From Apiotrichum sp. Y4204 (lineage: Eukaryota; Basidiomycota; Tremellomycetes; Trichosporonales; Trichosporonaceae): 64,000 nt of DNA. The notes under the pieces are model-generated. The model did no database searches and had not been told where the DNA came from. It saw nothing but the letters and a program-made list of their open reading frames with translations. The position numbers and the translations under genes are program-made. The stretch spans positions 124,001 to 188,000 of the forward strand of contig JAMYHL010000052.1 in NCBI GenBank assembly GCA_025531455.1. Direction: 5' to 3'. Below are positions 11,788 through 22,669 of this stretch, piece by piece; position 1 is the first letter of the stretch; every line of letters begins with the position of its first letter.

Positions 11788-14700
11788 AAGCACCTGGTGC
11801 TAGGCTGGATCAACTGGGACCTAACTGATACAGGCGATATGAATGGGAACAGGCACCTGATCGGCTTTGAAAGGTGTGGCGCCGGCATGGCCTCTGTTTA
11901 TGTCTTCTAGCGCCATGTTTATCGTCTAGCCCACAGAGTGCGACACGCGCGCCACAGGGCGAATATAGAAAGGGCGATCGCGGACGGTCATGCATGACCC
12001 TTCATCCCATCGCCGGTATTCCAGCAGACAAGGCGAAGGCTGCATACTCTTCACCAAGTTCCTGATGGAAGTATCATGGGGATTGGACTGGTAATGAAAG
12101 TCGACCAATTGTCAGACAGGGTCGCTTCCCAGGATAACGGAACGCCTCTCGGCTTGGCGGCTGCAATAGGTTCCGGTCTCAGCCTCTAAACCATGATTCA
12201 GTGGCGGCCAGGCAAGAAGATTTTGAGGTCCTCGCCATATCCGCAAGCCTCTGACGACGATGCCGTAGCGCCATTGTCCAGAATCCGGAGCCCGGTCTGG
12301 TGTCTGATTTGCATCAGGGACCAGCAATGGCCGATGCCGAGGAGCGCGAGGAGGGTGTGCCGATGTTTACCTCCGCGCCGTTGATTGCCGGCTATGCCCA
12401 TGCAGCGTCCAGGCACCATACGATCCGACACAACCTCGTGTCCGATGAATAATGATGACATTTGCACCACACGACTTTGCTGGTCCCGAGGAACCCCCGA
12501 CCTGGGCCTGGTTCCTAGGTCTGTTGTGCCTGGTGTGCGTGCGGGTGATCAATGCCGCAACCATGCCGCTATCACCTGGAAGTAAACATAGTAAGAAGGT
12601 CAGCATCTGCGAGAAGTCACACGAGTTGTAATGAGTCAAAGGCACAAGAGTTGAATGGAGGCACAGGAGTATACCCATGAGTCGTAATGGATTGAGAGCG
12701 GGATAAACGGGCAGTCCCGGATCATACAGTGTGTGATTGCGATATCGGTCAGTAATAAAGGTCACACTCGACAACAGCGGACGTGCCTCCGACGTCATCC
12801 AAGGTTGGGGGGAACCCCGGAGTTACTGGCGACCAGAAAGCCGATATCGAGTGCAATAATCGAGCATACGACGGGCCTGCAGTAAACAGAGGCAGTCCAT
12901 GAGATCGGCTGTTCAAGTGGGCGGCATGTAACAGTTGCGATCATCGTGCGGTCCGTACCGCGTTATCACGGTCAGCCCTTCGAGTTGTACACTCGTTACA
13001 TGTTCGCGGTCACGACTGTGTGTGCAAGTCGCGAATCTTCGTTCCGACAACAGTCACAGTCACTGTTTGTCGCTTCCTGTCGATATGTCGATGCTGTTCT
13101 CGGTCACCAAGAAGTTTCGTTGCGTCACTTTTGCTCGCACATTATTCTTCCTAATCTGTCGCTACGTTCACCACGATGACATGAAACGCAGTAAATCCAC
13201 CCGGCGGTCAAGCGTCGGTCCACTGGGACCCCCGCGACCCACAGACCCCAAACTCTGAACTCTCCACTTGGAGTGGGGCTGCAAGCTTTGCGGCCCGTGG
13301 AGAGCGTCCAGCTAAGCCCAGTACCCCGCTTTCACGCGTTCTCGTAAGATCAAGGTTGGAGGTTACTAGTAGACCGTGTCTGAAAACTAATCCCCAAACG
13401 TTAGCAAATGTTGTAGGTAATATCTCAATTCCCGCCAATGGGGGGCAGACTATGGGGTGTTGGTTAGTATTCAGACTCGGCCACCGCGGGTGCGTGTATG
13501 AACAATGGAGTGGTCGGGAAAGCAACGTGGTGAATCCTTCAGTCCAAGCATGCCCCTTAGTCCTCGGACCTCGATTGGCGGTCCATGTGCGACACGTTCT
13601 CCACAAAGCCAAGAGACCCCTGCTGCGCCGCACACGTCGCCGACGCTTGGTCCTAGGGCAAACCCAGGGCGGACGAGACTCAGCCGCCCACATGCCGCTC
13701 GGACGCTCGCGGCGCAACGTCAACGTGGTCTGTGTTGCGCCGCTGGGTGTGTCGGCCCCGGCCTTAGGAAGATCCGAGGTGCTCGGTACCGCCCGGAATG
13801 TCACCCAGAATGTCAGCGGCGTGGACGAACATGTCTGGGGCTGGTCTTCGCAAGTACCACAACATCGGCGATGCATGTCCTTGCGGTGGTGGCTGATGAC
13901 GCGCTGGCGCCGTGATTAAGACAGAGGTCAGTGTCCAGGATATCCAGGATAACAGGGGCTCGAGGCGACTTGCCGCGGACGCGACGGGTGAACCTGACGG
14001 CCTGGCGAGATCTGGGCATTGCGCATCGCATCCTCCCAAACAGGCATTCGAGAGCGCCAGTGTCAGAGTGCGCTCGCCATCTCCGTCACAGGCTCACAGT
14101 CCTATTCACAGCCTCAAACGACGGAGAGTGTCCTTCTCACAAACACTGCCGAAGATGGAACTCGGCCGCACCGGCGGCACCAAGACGGAAGTCTCAGCCA
14201 CGACATGGCGTGGGCGCAATTCGCGTAATTCTGTATCTAGCGATATGTGTTGCCTTGACCTGTAACAGGTCGCCGTGTTTTACCTGCGGACGCACACAGT
14301 ACACATTCCTACCGCGAGTGCCCATGCAGGCCAGCCATGCATACACGCTCCGCGCAGTGAGGCACCGCAACACATGCAGGGGAGTCGCGACTCATTCGAT
14401 CGTCCTACGCGTGTAACGCGAACATGCCTGCCACTGCGCCTCCAACATCGGATCTACGCAGACCCGTCACTCGCGTACCGCGTTACACCGGGATAAATAC
14501 AAACATTACCGATGAGATCAGCGATCGTGTTGAGCCTCCGCGCGGGCCGGGGAGATGAGAGGGCTATTTTCTGCCGCCGCGGAGCGGCGAGGCTCGCGGT
14601 TCGAGGTGGAGCCGACCCGTCGAGACCACAGACCGCCGCAGAGACGCAGAGCTTAAGAGCACTGCATGCATGCAGCCGCACCGGAAGGCAGCCTACCGCA

Positions 14701-15734
14701 CAGTCTAGCCGTCCGCAGTCTGACGCGACGGAGCTACGGCTACGCGTGACCGGTGGTCCGGGATCGGGGCCATCGGGGCAGACGCGTCGGGCGCACCGGC
14801 GATCGATCGCCAGGAGGAGTTCGGGACAATCAGATCAGGGGGAGGATTTGCGAGGCCCGCACGCCCTCAGTTCTGTTTGCATGCATGCGTACACGCGTTC
14901 AAAGACGTGTGTATCGGTGTATTGGTGTCGATTTGGGCGCTAATGTGCGTACTAGTACGCTAGTAAAATTGCTAAAAAGGCCTAGAAGCCAGATGAAGCA
15001 CCCACGAAGCGTCCAGAATCAGGAGGCTCGATATAGAGAGTTGATCCAAGGCATGGCGTCTGTATTTTTATGCTCTTCCCTCTATTGAGCCTCAAAGGCG
15101 GGCGATGGATGCGATTAGCATGGGTCACGCCCGTCCCTTGAAGGAATCAAAAAAAGGGGGATCGCTATGTGTCAGGTTGTGCAATTTGCCCACTCCGCGG
15201 CAGGGGCGCCAGGCAGGCGCGGCAGGGGTTGCTGCTATTTTCTCCCCTCACCGTGCTCTTGCTTCGTCCTAGAGGCGGCGAGGTTGTGGCTTGGCCCATT
15301 TTGTCCAGAAAGGACAGGTTTAGGTCGGCAAGCACGAGGGCCCCGCCGCGAGGCACACGATGACTCGTTCCCAATGTACCGTGCCGTAACGAGATAATCT
15401 TCTCCTCTGCTATTCCGCCGGATAGAAAAATCAAATATTTACTTTGCGGGAAGAATAATCCTCTCCCTTATTGCATCGTGCTTATCCCACCCCAGATTAC
15501 AAACGGTGGTAGAACCGCAGCTGCAAAGCACTGATTCATCTGTGGCTCCCGCTGCCAGCAACCGGGCCACTGATGATGATCGAGGCGGCACTGTGTAGTA
15601 ACGATTTTGTACCGCGGGACATGGCGGTGCAGTTGATCTCAGAAGGATTTTTTTACGTGCATAAGGTGATGACCCGCGTATCAGCTTGGGTCATGGCGTT
15701 GTCGATTCATCGATGCGCGAGGTGCATCGCATAT

Positions 15735-15762
15735 TGCATGCTTCGTAGTGCATGCTTCGTAG
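15735..15762. repeat. 14-bp tandem duplication
   Basis: The unit TGCATGCTTCGTAG occurs twice back to back. It lies in the gene-free stretch and has no visible function. Confidence 0.8.
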
Positions 15763-16449
15763 CGATCGTTGCCCAGCGTGGCGGTCGGGCCGCGTGTTCG
15801 TCCGGTGTCCCCACCATGGCCCACCATGTGCGGGCATCCAAATGATTAACGATTTTCGCGATTTGATCATCTGGGCTTGGTCGCCGCGTTGTGTTGCCAT
15901 TTGATGATATTACCTTTTTCAGTGGAGTCCTCAATGGACATGCTTGCATGTTTGCTTGTTGTTGTTAGCAACAGTCTGAACCGAGGGAGACGGGCAAACG
16001 TAGGCTCCTGCATCTGTCCTGACCGCAGTCTCGGGGGCCGTTCGACGGTCCGCCAGAGAGACAAGATGACCGAATCCAGGTCCTACCGAACCTACTCACG
16101 GAATCACAGACCCCCGGGGAGATACGATGATCCACATACATCCTATGATCCTGTGATATCCTGGCCATCCTGGGATCCTGTGAACGGTGTGTGCAGCCAT
16201 GCAGATCTGGGGACGTGGGCGTCGTGTGGGCAGTGTGCAGTGAGAGGGGGCCAGGCCATCCAGGATACCAAGAGCTTGGACCCATAAACCCTTTGCCCCA
16301 GGACGCCTCAGCACCCACAATAGAATTATTCACCCGGGATACCGGATAGAATCGATCGCCCAGCTGCTCAAAAGCGCCGCACCGCTCAAGCGGGCGAAGC
16401 GACCTGCAGCCCTCGGGCATGCGGCGTGCAGGCTGTTTGTGCAGGGTCC

Positions 16450-16450
<1 letters not shown>

Positions 16451-16480
<30 letters not shown>
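16451..16480. repeat. 30-nt poly(T) tract flanked by an inverted repeat
   Basis: Exactly thirty T residues lie between GCTGTTTGTGC on the left and CACAAACGAGC on the right. These flanks are near-perfect inverted complements. The tract could be a poly(A) tail of an old retroposed copy on the minus strand, or a simple nucleosome-free element. Confidence 0.75.
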
Positions 16481-17707
16481 CACAAACGAGCTTGCAGGCA
16501 GCAGGGCCAAGGACCTGGTAGTTCCTGACGGGGCCTGGGCAGAACACGAAAAGCGTTCTTTCCCTGGCTTGCCCCGGCCCAAGAATTTAGACGCACACCA
16601 CGCTGGACAAAGAGTGGCATGGTCCCTCCCATGCGCGCGCAAACAGCGTGAACCACATCGCCAGAGTCACCAGAAAACATGTTTACCGCAGGACCTCGGG
16701 TACGGCTCATCTGCCCCACCCGGCCGCGATAAACTTTCGTGGCCGGACCGCATGATGGCCAGGAGGGTTATAGCGCGGCAATCGGTCTGGGTTGTCGCGC
16801 CCGGGCGGACTCATCAGCGGAACCCTCGAGCCTCCCAGAAGCCGCAAAGGTAAACTCAGGCAATCCCGCGCGAACTGTCCTATCTGTCTGGCGGGAGGAG
16901 CCTGTCCGATGATCCTATGATGCATGAAGGAAGAAGAAAAGTGAGTGCCCTCTTTCTTGTGCGGCGCTCTGGGCCTCTTTGTTGAGCGGCGCTTTGGCGT
17001 CATTTGTTGGGGAACGAGAGTCGCAAGGCGTCGAGGATGAGAGGGACAAGTGCGGCTTCTGGACTTCTGGGCGCTCCCTTTGGGACTGTTGGCCTGTTGG
17101 GACTCGTTTTGGGAGAGCGCCAACGCCAACTGGCGCGTGCAACAAACACTTTGCCCGGTGCCCGCTCGTGTCCCGACACGTCCCACCTGGGTCCTTGCGC
17201 CTCACGCATTTGCTCCCCGGGGTCCTTTGCTCCACCGCACCAACTCGCGTCCTGGATTTTTTTTGCAGGTCAGACGGGCTAATTTTCCCTCCAGCTGCTT
17301 GCCTTTGTGGCAGCCAGCAGGCAGAGCACCTGTGCGGCGCCGTGCCATACCCTTCTCGTACCCAAGGCTTTTGGGCGCTCTACGCTATTTTCTGCTCTCC
17401 CCCCTCTCTGATTCTGCGCGTTCTCTGATGGCTCCCCTCCTTCTGCCCCCCCCCCTTCCCCCTTCCGAGCTGAGACATTCCGTGGACCACCCGTAGATTA
17501 GACTTCGCTTCCCCTCTTGTACCCCCGAAAAACAGGGGCAGACGCGCTGTCAAGATGCCTACCCATACCGCCGCCTCCCTTCTCCCCCCCCCCCCTTCTC
17601 CCCCCACGGTCGGACGCGCGTTGCCGCCCCCTCCATCACCACCACACCACCTACGCTGTACACGCTGCATGCTATCTACTATCGAGAACCCCCCTCCTTC
17701 TGACAGC

Positions 17708-17715
17708 TATATAAA
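17708..17715 (+). promoter_or_regulatory. TATA box of the expansin-like gene
   Basis: TATATAAA occurs 175 nt upstream of the ATG at 17890, in a pyrimidine-rich promoter. A strong consensus TATA fits a regulated or highly expressed secreted-protein gene. Confidence 0.7.
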
Positions 17716-17889
17716 GGTGGCCTCTGTCTCCCTCCAATGTTTTTCTTATCCTTCAACAATCCAAGACTCGACAAAAAACGTAGCTTGACGCTCACTCTCT
17801 TTCCCCCGTCACAGTCTTTATCGGTTCGATACCAGCCCACCCACACGTCCACCTCAACACCACCCCACACCCTTTTGTAAACTCTCAAC

Positions 17890-18762
17890 ATGCTCTTCTC
17901 CACTGTTGCTTTCGCCGCCATTGCCGGCTCGTCGCTCGTCGGCGCCGCCCCCATCCTTGAGGCCCGCAAGGAGGCTCCCAACCACTGGAAGCACAACATC
18001 CTCGAGAACTACCTCGAGTACCACACTCGCTACCTCGCTCTCTCGTGCTACGAGAAGCACGACACCGAGTTCTTCTCGCAGTGCTGCCGCCCTCTTCGCT
18101 CCAACGAGCAGCTGAGCGACCGCCCCGCCGAGTGCACTCCCTCGGACGAGGCTCTCGAGGCCGCCAAGGCCCGTGTTGCCGCCAAGGCCGGCGCCAACCC
18201 CGAGGCCCCCGCCGAGGACTCTGCCGCCGCTCCCTCGGACGACGCCGTCTCGCAGTACGTCTCGCAGGCTGTTGCCCAGCAGACCGAGGCCGCCACCCCC
18301 ACCGCTCCCGTCGAGGCCTTCGCCGCTGAGGAGCCCAAGTCTACCGAGCAGGCCGCCCCCGAGCCTACCAAGGAGGCTGCTCCCGAGCCTACCAAGGAGG
18401 CCGCCCCCGAGCCCACCCAGGAGTCGAACAACAACGGCCAGACCTACACCGGCATTGGCACCTACTACCTCCAGCATGAGGGTGCTGACCCCTCCGGTCT
18501 CGGCTCGTGCGGCTACAAGAACTCGGACTCGGACTTCATTGCCGCCATCTCCACCACCGGTGGCTCCACCTGGGGCAACTCCAAGTGCGGCCAGATGATC
18601 AGGGTCACCAACAAGGCCAACGGCAAGTCCGTTGACGTCCAGATTGTCGACAACTGCCCCACTTGCGACAGCGCCGACTCGATCGACCTGTCGCTCCCTG
18701 CCTTCGAGACGATTGCCGCCAAGTCCACCGGCAAGATCGACATTGAGTGGCACTTCATCTAA
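17890..18762 (+). CDS. Secreted expansin / RlpA-like DPBB protein
   Basis: A single-exon gene of 290 residues starts at the first ATG after a consensus TATA box. Residues 1-19 (MLFSTVAFAAIAGSSLVGA) are a signal peptide. The next block (about 25-85) holds four Cys, including an adjacent pair (CYEKHD...SQCCRPL), and is not a domain I can name. A Pro/Ala/Glu-rich linker (about 90-180) contains three tandem EAAPEPTK-like units. The C-terminal domain (about 187-290) has the double-psi beta-barrel pattern of RlpA/barwin/expansin-like proteins: GIGTYYL, GLGSCGYKNSDSDF, CGQMIRVTN, VQIVDNCPTCDS and a terminal IDIEWHFI. Such proteins loosen or bind wall polysaccharide without hydrolysis. Strong codon bias (mostly C or G ending) suggests high expression. 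Function in wall remodelling is inferred from the family. Confidence 0.88.
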   Translation: MLFSTVAFAAIAGSSLVGAAPILEARKEAPNHWKHNILENYLEYHTRYLALSCYEKHDTEFFSQCCRPLRSNEQLSDRPAECTPSDEALEAAKARVAAKAGANPEAPAEDSAAAPSDDAVSQYVSQAVAQQTEAATPTAPVEAFAAEEPKSTEQAAPEPTKEAAPEPTKEAAPEPTQESNNNGQTYTGIGTYYLQHEGADPSGLGSCGYKNSDSDFIAAISTTGGSTWGNSKCGQMIRVTNKANGKSVDVQIVDNCPTCDSADSIDLSLPAFETIAAKSTGKIDIEWHFI

Positions 18763-19973
18763 ACTATTAGCCCTCCAGCTATAGTATAGACGCCTCTCAT
18801 CACACCACACACCACACTACACCACACATATTTCTATATCATGGGTCGCGTATCGTTCCTTTCCACTTGTGTTGTAGCCGCTTCGTTCGCTGGGGGTCTG
18901 GATTACCCCCCCGGACCAAGACCGTAGATTTCATTAGTGGTACACGTAGCAGGCTGCGTGTCAGAACCATATGCAAGGAGCTGGCTCCCGGACCACTTGA
19001 TTCCCGCTGCACTGCGCTTTTCACGATTAATGAATGGTAGCTTTCAATGGGAGCCCCCTCAGACCTAGACTAGACAGTCGAGTCCGCGCCGGGAGGATAA
19101 CCTGCCGGCATACCAGTGTGGCCAGCGTGTCACCACGCCTGAATTAAACGACCCATGCAATCCAACACAGGCACGTCCTGATCGCAGAACAAAAGACACA
19201 CACGGAGCACGCATCAACGCATCGAGGGGTCAAACCCGTCTGTGCATGAGACACAGCACACTTGATGCTACATCAATGGAAGTAAAAAACACGCCATCAG
19301 GTGTCAAGGTGACCAGAAAACGAGGACCGGATGTCCTCTAAGCCAGAAATCGGGTGATCCTATCTCTGCTCGTACGATTTCCGTCGGCGAGCGCGGGACA
19401 CCGCCCTCGCGAGAAGGTTGGACCGCGCATTCGCGAGGGTTCGAGCGTCCCGGCGCGGAGGTTCGGGGCAGTGCGCGGAGGTGCGAAGGTGCGGAGGGAT
19501 TGATGAAGGCAGAGCGACGGATGCATGAGTGGGCGACAGGCGCGATCACAGGACTTTTTCTGCCCCGTACCTGGCTGCAGAAATACATACTGATTGTGTG
19601 GAATGTCGGAACAAGGGGCAATCGAGATAATGCGCCGAAGTGTAATCCACAGCTGACCTATCACATCTTACAATCTCTACAGATACCTTCCATGATCGTT
19701 ATCGGTGCATATCAAGCATGAGCGCGGACACATTACCTCCCCCTGCCAAGTAATGTTTTCAGCAGGGGCGCGTCGGCGAGTTTGGTGACTGGGAGCTTCG
19801 GGAACATGGACGCGGCACATTCTTGAAACATCTCCGACCGCGACCAAACTCTGAAAACTAGATGTCGCCAATGCAGGCTTGGCTCGTCGGCTTGGCACTG
19901 CCAGGTGCCGTGCTTGGCGTAATGGATTGGGATACATACAGCATGTCGATGTTGAAGTGGGAATTGTAATTGC
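18763..19973. other. Intergenic between convergent genes
   Basis: This holds the 3' flanks of the expansin-like gene (+) and RNase H1 (-). No coding or RNA gene was recognised. A G-rich patch of repeated GGAGGTGCG-like words occurs near 19455-19500. Confidence 0.5.
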
Positions 19974-21467
19974 TCACGAGCGTTGTGTGTCGTCTTCAAG
20001 CTCATCCTCCAGCTCTGCCAGCTCCGACTCGTCCATGAGCCATTCAGGGTCCACCTGAGACTGTCAGCCCAGTTAGACTGTAGAGACCTCACCTCGAGAT
20101 CCGGGACGGGCGCAGCGGCAGGCTGTCGCCCCTCGTCCTCGGTTTCATTGTCGGGGCTCAACCAGTCCTCGCGATCCGGCAGGGGCGGGCTCATGGCGCC
20201 TAATCGTGCGAGTTTATCCGCGGCCTCGTTGCCCTCGTGGCCCGCGTGTCCGCGCACGTATTTGAAGCGCACAGAGGCGGACGGTCCCCGTCGTCGGAGC
20301 AGCACGAGCAGGTGCCGGATCATATCCGCATTCTTCACGCCCTCCTGTTTGCTCCCCGTCGTACGCCAGCCGTTGCGGATCCACTTGTGGATGTAGACGG
20401 TCATACCTGCGGTCAGCACTCGGCTGCGTCAAGGGGGGTTAAATCAGAAGATGAGTAGACACATTGCCAACAGGGTGCCCACCTCCACAACGTTCGGCGT
20501 GGGAAAGTTTACTGGTAAACACATCTCCAATTTCACAACAAGTACTGCCTCTCAGAGGATGCAACAGTTCCCTGTCAAGGGACATGGAACACTGCAACTC
20601 ATGGATAAGTTTGGCAATGGCCCTCACTGAACTGGTGTCCTTTGCTTGACCTCCAACCACAAAACAGATGATATAGCAGCAACGCAACGTGCATTCCGAC
20701 CCAACCAAAGCAATCACTCACAGCTGATAGAGTACTGCGAGTCGGTGCGAACTTCCAGAGGAAGATCCGGGTAGGGACATGCCTCTAATGCCCGAATAAT
20801 GGACTGAGGGGTGAGTATGTCAACATGTCAAGACCGCAGAGGGCTCACGAGTAACTCGCCGCGGTTGTTCGTCTGCAATGGTCCGGGAACTCGCTCAGCA
20901 AGATTGTTCTTGTATGCCTCTCCCGTCCCGCCCCAGAAGACACCGGCTCCAGCCACGGCACCCTGTTTCCCATTCCCTATGCCGCTGCCATCAGTATACA
21001 CCACAAGACGATGCGGGGTAGCTCTTGAGAAGGTGTATCCTTTGTCCGCGAGCCTGGCAATTTCTGGAGGAAGCACAGAGGGATCTGCCGACGTCGGTGG
21101 CGATTCGGCTCGCGATTTACCGTTCTTTGCGGAATCGGCTCGGGTCGATGGCTCCCCAGTGCGCGTCTTGCCTGGTGCACAACGTCGCGAGGGAGTGGTC
21201 GTCTGAGATGACGATCCAGACCCAGTGGCAGATGCGGAATTAGCCCTCGAGCCTGGTTCATATGGCCGGCCTGATCCTTGGCCCATGAATCCCTCCGCCT
21301 CTCGCATCGAGGGAAACTTCTTAAATCGAGCTTTGGCGAATCCCTTGACTTGCGCTTCGGCTTCCGCCCATGTGTGGTAGATACCGGGTTTGCGCCCAGC
21401 GCTCACGGCGTAGAAAGCAGCCTTGGGCCTGAGATATCAGCAAGTAAGTGGATGATGGTCCCCACAT
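19974..21467 (-). CDS. Ribonuclease H1
   Basis: Five exons (21467-21466, 21428-20849, 20803-20722, 20406-20093, 20054-19974) give 352 residues. The first exon supplies only AT of the start codon; the next supplies G, giving MPKAAFYAV as in other fungal RNase H1. Residues about 4-50 are the hybrid-binding domain (AFYAVSAGRKPGIYHTW, then a conserved FKKF). A Ser-rich linker follows. The catalytic domain (about 145-320) has the four acidic positions: YTDGSG, NRGELL, RTDSQYS and GNEAADKLA. The tail is acidic (ELAELEDELEDD). The enzyme cuts RNA in RNA-DNA hybrids in nucleus and/or mitochondria. Introns are 37, 45, 315 and 38 nt; the third, inside the catalytic domain, is unusually long for this genome. 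The split start is inferred: the ATG at 21467 is the only nearby one, and splicing restores the family N-terminus, although its donor (GTGGGG) is weak. Confidence 0.87.
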
Positions 21468-22217
21468 GTCCGATTCCGTTTCCAAGTCGAGGCCGTGAAA
21501 TGTGTCGTCTGTCACGTCGTCGTCGCGGTCAATGTATGGTCGGCTGGAGAAAGGGACACCGGCTGGCACACGGGCGGATGTCGATCTCCCGAGCGGAACG
21601 GGAGGGCCACGCAGTCCTGTGGAGATCCGACGGAGAAGTCCAACAGGCATACCCTCCGGGCAAGAGTAGCTGTAGTGACGGAATGTACAACAACAGCGGA
21701 AGTTCCGCAACAATTGTTGTTGATGCGAAAGCGGCGACTTTTGTAAACCCCCCAAGCGTCTGCTATCACGCTATCTTCATGGATCAGCATGATCCATGAC
21801 GTATGCGCGTAGGTCGCAAAGTGCAAAATGCTTCCGTGTCCAAATGATCCCGTTGGTGCTCATCACTGATGTCTTTCTGCCCGCCAGCTCGCCAGCCACG
21901 AGTTGACACAGATCACACAGTCACACCCTCACGGATCCACTACTGACGACGGGCCGACCTGCACGACCTGTTGGGAAGCGACCGAAGCGACCGATCGCGA
22001 GCGGCCAACCCCTCGAGAAGCAGAAGAAGACAGTCAGGTTGATGACTGGATTCGAGTCAGCTCGACGGATCCGTGGCGGTCGTGGCGTTGCTATCAGAGC
22101 TATCATAGGATTACGAGCTGCTGTATGCATGTGGTACCGAGCGATGCCGACCGGCCGTGGCATGGGGCATGTGCAATCGGCGGGCAAACGTATGGTTGTA
22201 TATGCATTCTGATATCT
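21468..22217. other. Intergenic between RNase H1 and the transposon
   Basis: No gene was recognised. This is the promoter side of RNase H1 (minus strand) and the left flank of the Mutator-like insertion. Confidence 0.5.
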
Positions 22218-22226
22218 AGTCTGCAG
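22218..22226. repeat. Target-site duplication, left copy
   Basis: AGTCTGCAG lies immediately left of the transposon end. The identical 9-mer lies immediately right of the other end at 26312-26320. Nine base pairs is the usual Mutator-superfamily duplication. Confidence 0.93.
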
Positions 22227-22275
22227 GACGGTTTCCCCATGCACGACACTTTTTCAGCTTACATGCACGACACTT
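22227..22275 (+). repeat. Left terminal inverted repeat
   Basis: Forty-nine bases, beginning GACGGTTTCCCC, are the exact reverse complement of 26263-26311. Each repeat contains the 13-mer ATGCACGACACTT twice, separated by 11 nt, which suggests paired transposase binding sites. Confidence 0.93.
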
Positions 22276-22290
22276 CTAGGCTGATAAACC

Positions 22291-22399
22291 GAGCTCGAGT
22301 GGTGTTGGTGGCAAGGTGGTGCTAGAGCTCCGCTAAAGTGGGGTCACTTTTAAAGTGTGTCTCTCTAGCACCACCTTGCCACCAACACCACTCGAGCTC
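22291..22399. repeat. 37-bp perfect inverted repeat (subterminal hairpin)
   Basis: Arms 22291-22327 and 22363-22399 are exact reverse complements and are separated by 35 nt. The arms contain GAGCTCGAG and GGTGGTGCTAGAG. The structure lies just inside the left terminal repeat, in the likely promoter or leader of the transposase gene. It could regulate transcription, form a structured RNA leader, or be a transposase recognition site. Confidence 0.9.
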
Positions 22400-22669
22400 G
22401 CCACCACTTCACTCCTTCTCATCATCATTCTCCTTCTCGCCACCACCACCCATCTCCGCAACGGCTCTACCAACCACGTCCCCGTCTTCGGGAGCCTGTT
22501 CCCCGCGTCGAGAACAGCAAGATCGTTCTTGGTACGTCCTTCTAGCCTCACTACAAGGCGAGTTCTCGGTGCGCGAGACCGTGAGAAGGGCGCATTCACG
22601 TCATCATTCACTACTAACAACGGTGCAGCACTCGACAACCTCGACGGCGCCGACAGCGCCACCGCCGAC

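Larger units (their letters stand above)
10236..17889. other. 7.6 kb stretch without a recognisable gene
   Basis: Open frames are short, occur on both strands and overlap; none shows a domain, codon regularity or joinable introns. The left end holds the coronin-kinase promoter, including a CACGTG element near 10493. Scattered simple repeats occur: clustered CCGTAG motifs (11037-11115), an AGC run, a 14-bp tandem duplication, a 30-T tract and C-tracts near 17446-17460 and 17587-17600. The last kilobase is pyrimidine-rich and leads to the TATA box of the expansin-like gene. No transposase or reverse transcriptase remnant was recognised. Confidence 0.5.

Noticed and set aside
13208..13919. Open frames of about 190-220 codons on both strands
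   Set aside because: Both strands are open together, amino-acid composition looks random, and no domain is visible. This is expected in GC-rich non-coding DNA.
15965..16642. 225-codon minus-strand frame with a ten-Lys run
   Set aside because: The Lys run is just the T30 tract read backwards, and the rest has no recognisable pattern.
10236..17889. Centromere hypothesis for the gene-free stretch
   Set aside because: There are no recognisable retrotransposon blocks, large inverted repeats or strong AT bias to support it, and the size is small for related yeasts.
22338..22669. Upstream extension of the transposase frame
   Set aside because: There is no ATG in it, only GTG codons, and a plausible leader intron falls inside. 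It is more likely leader sequence.
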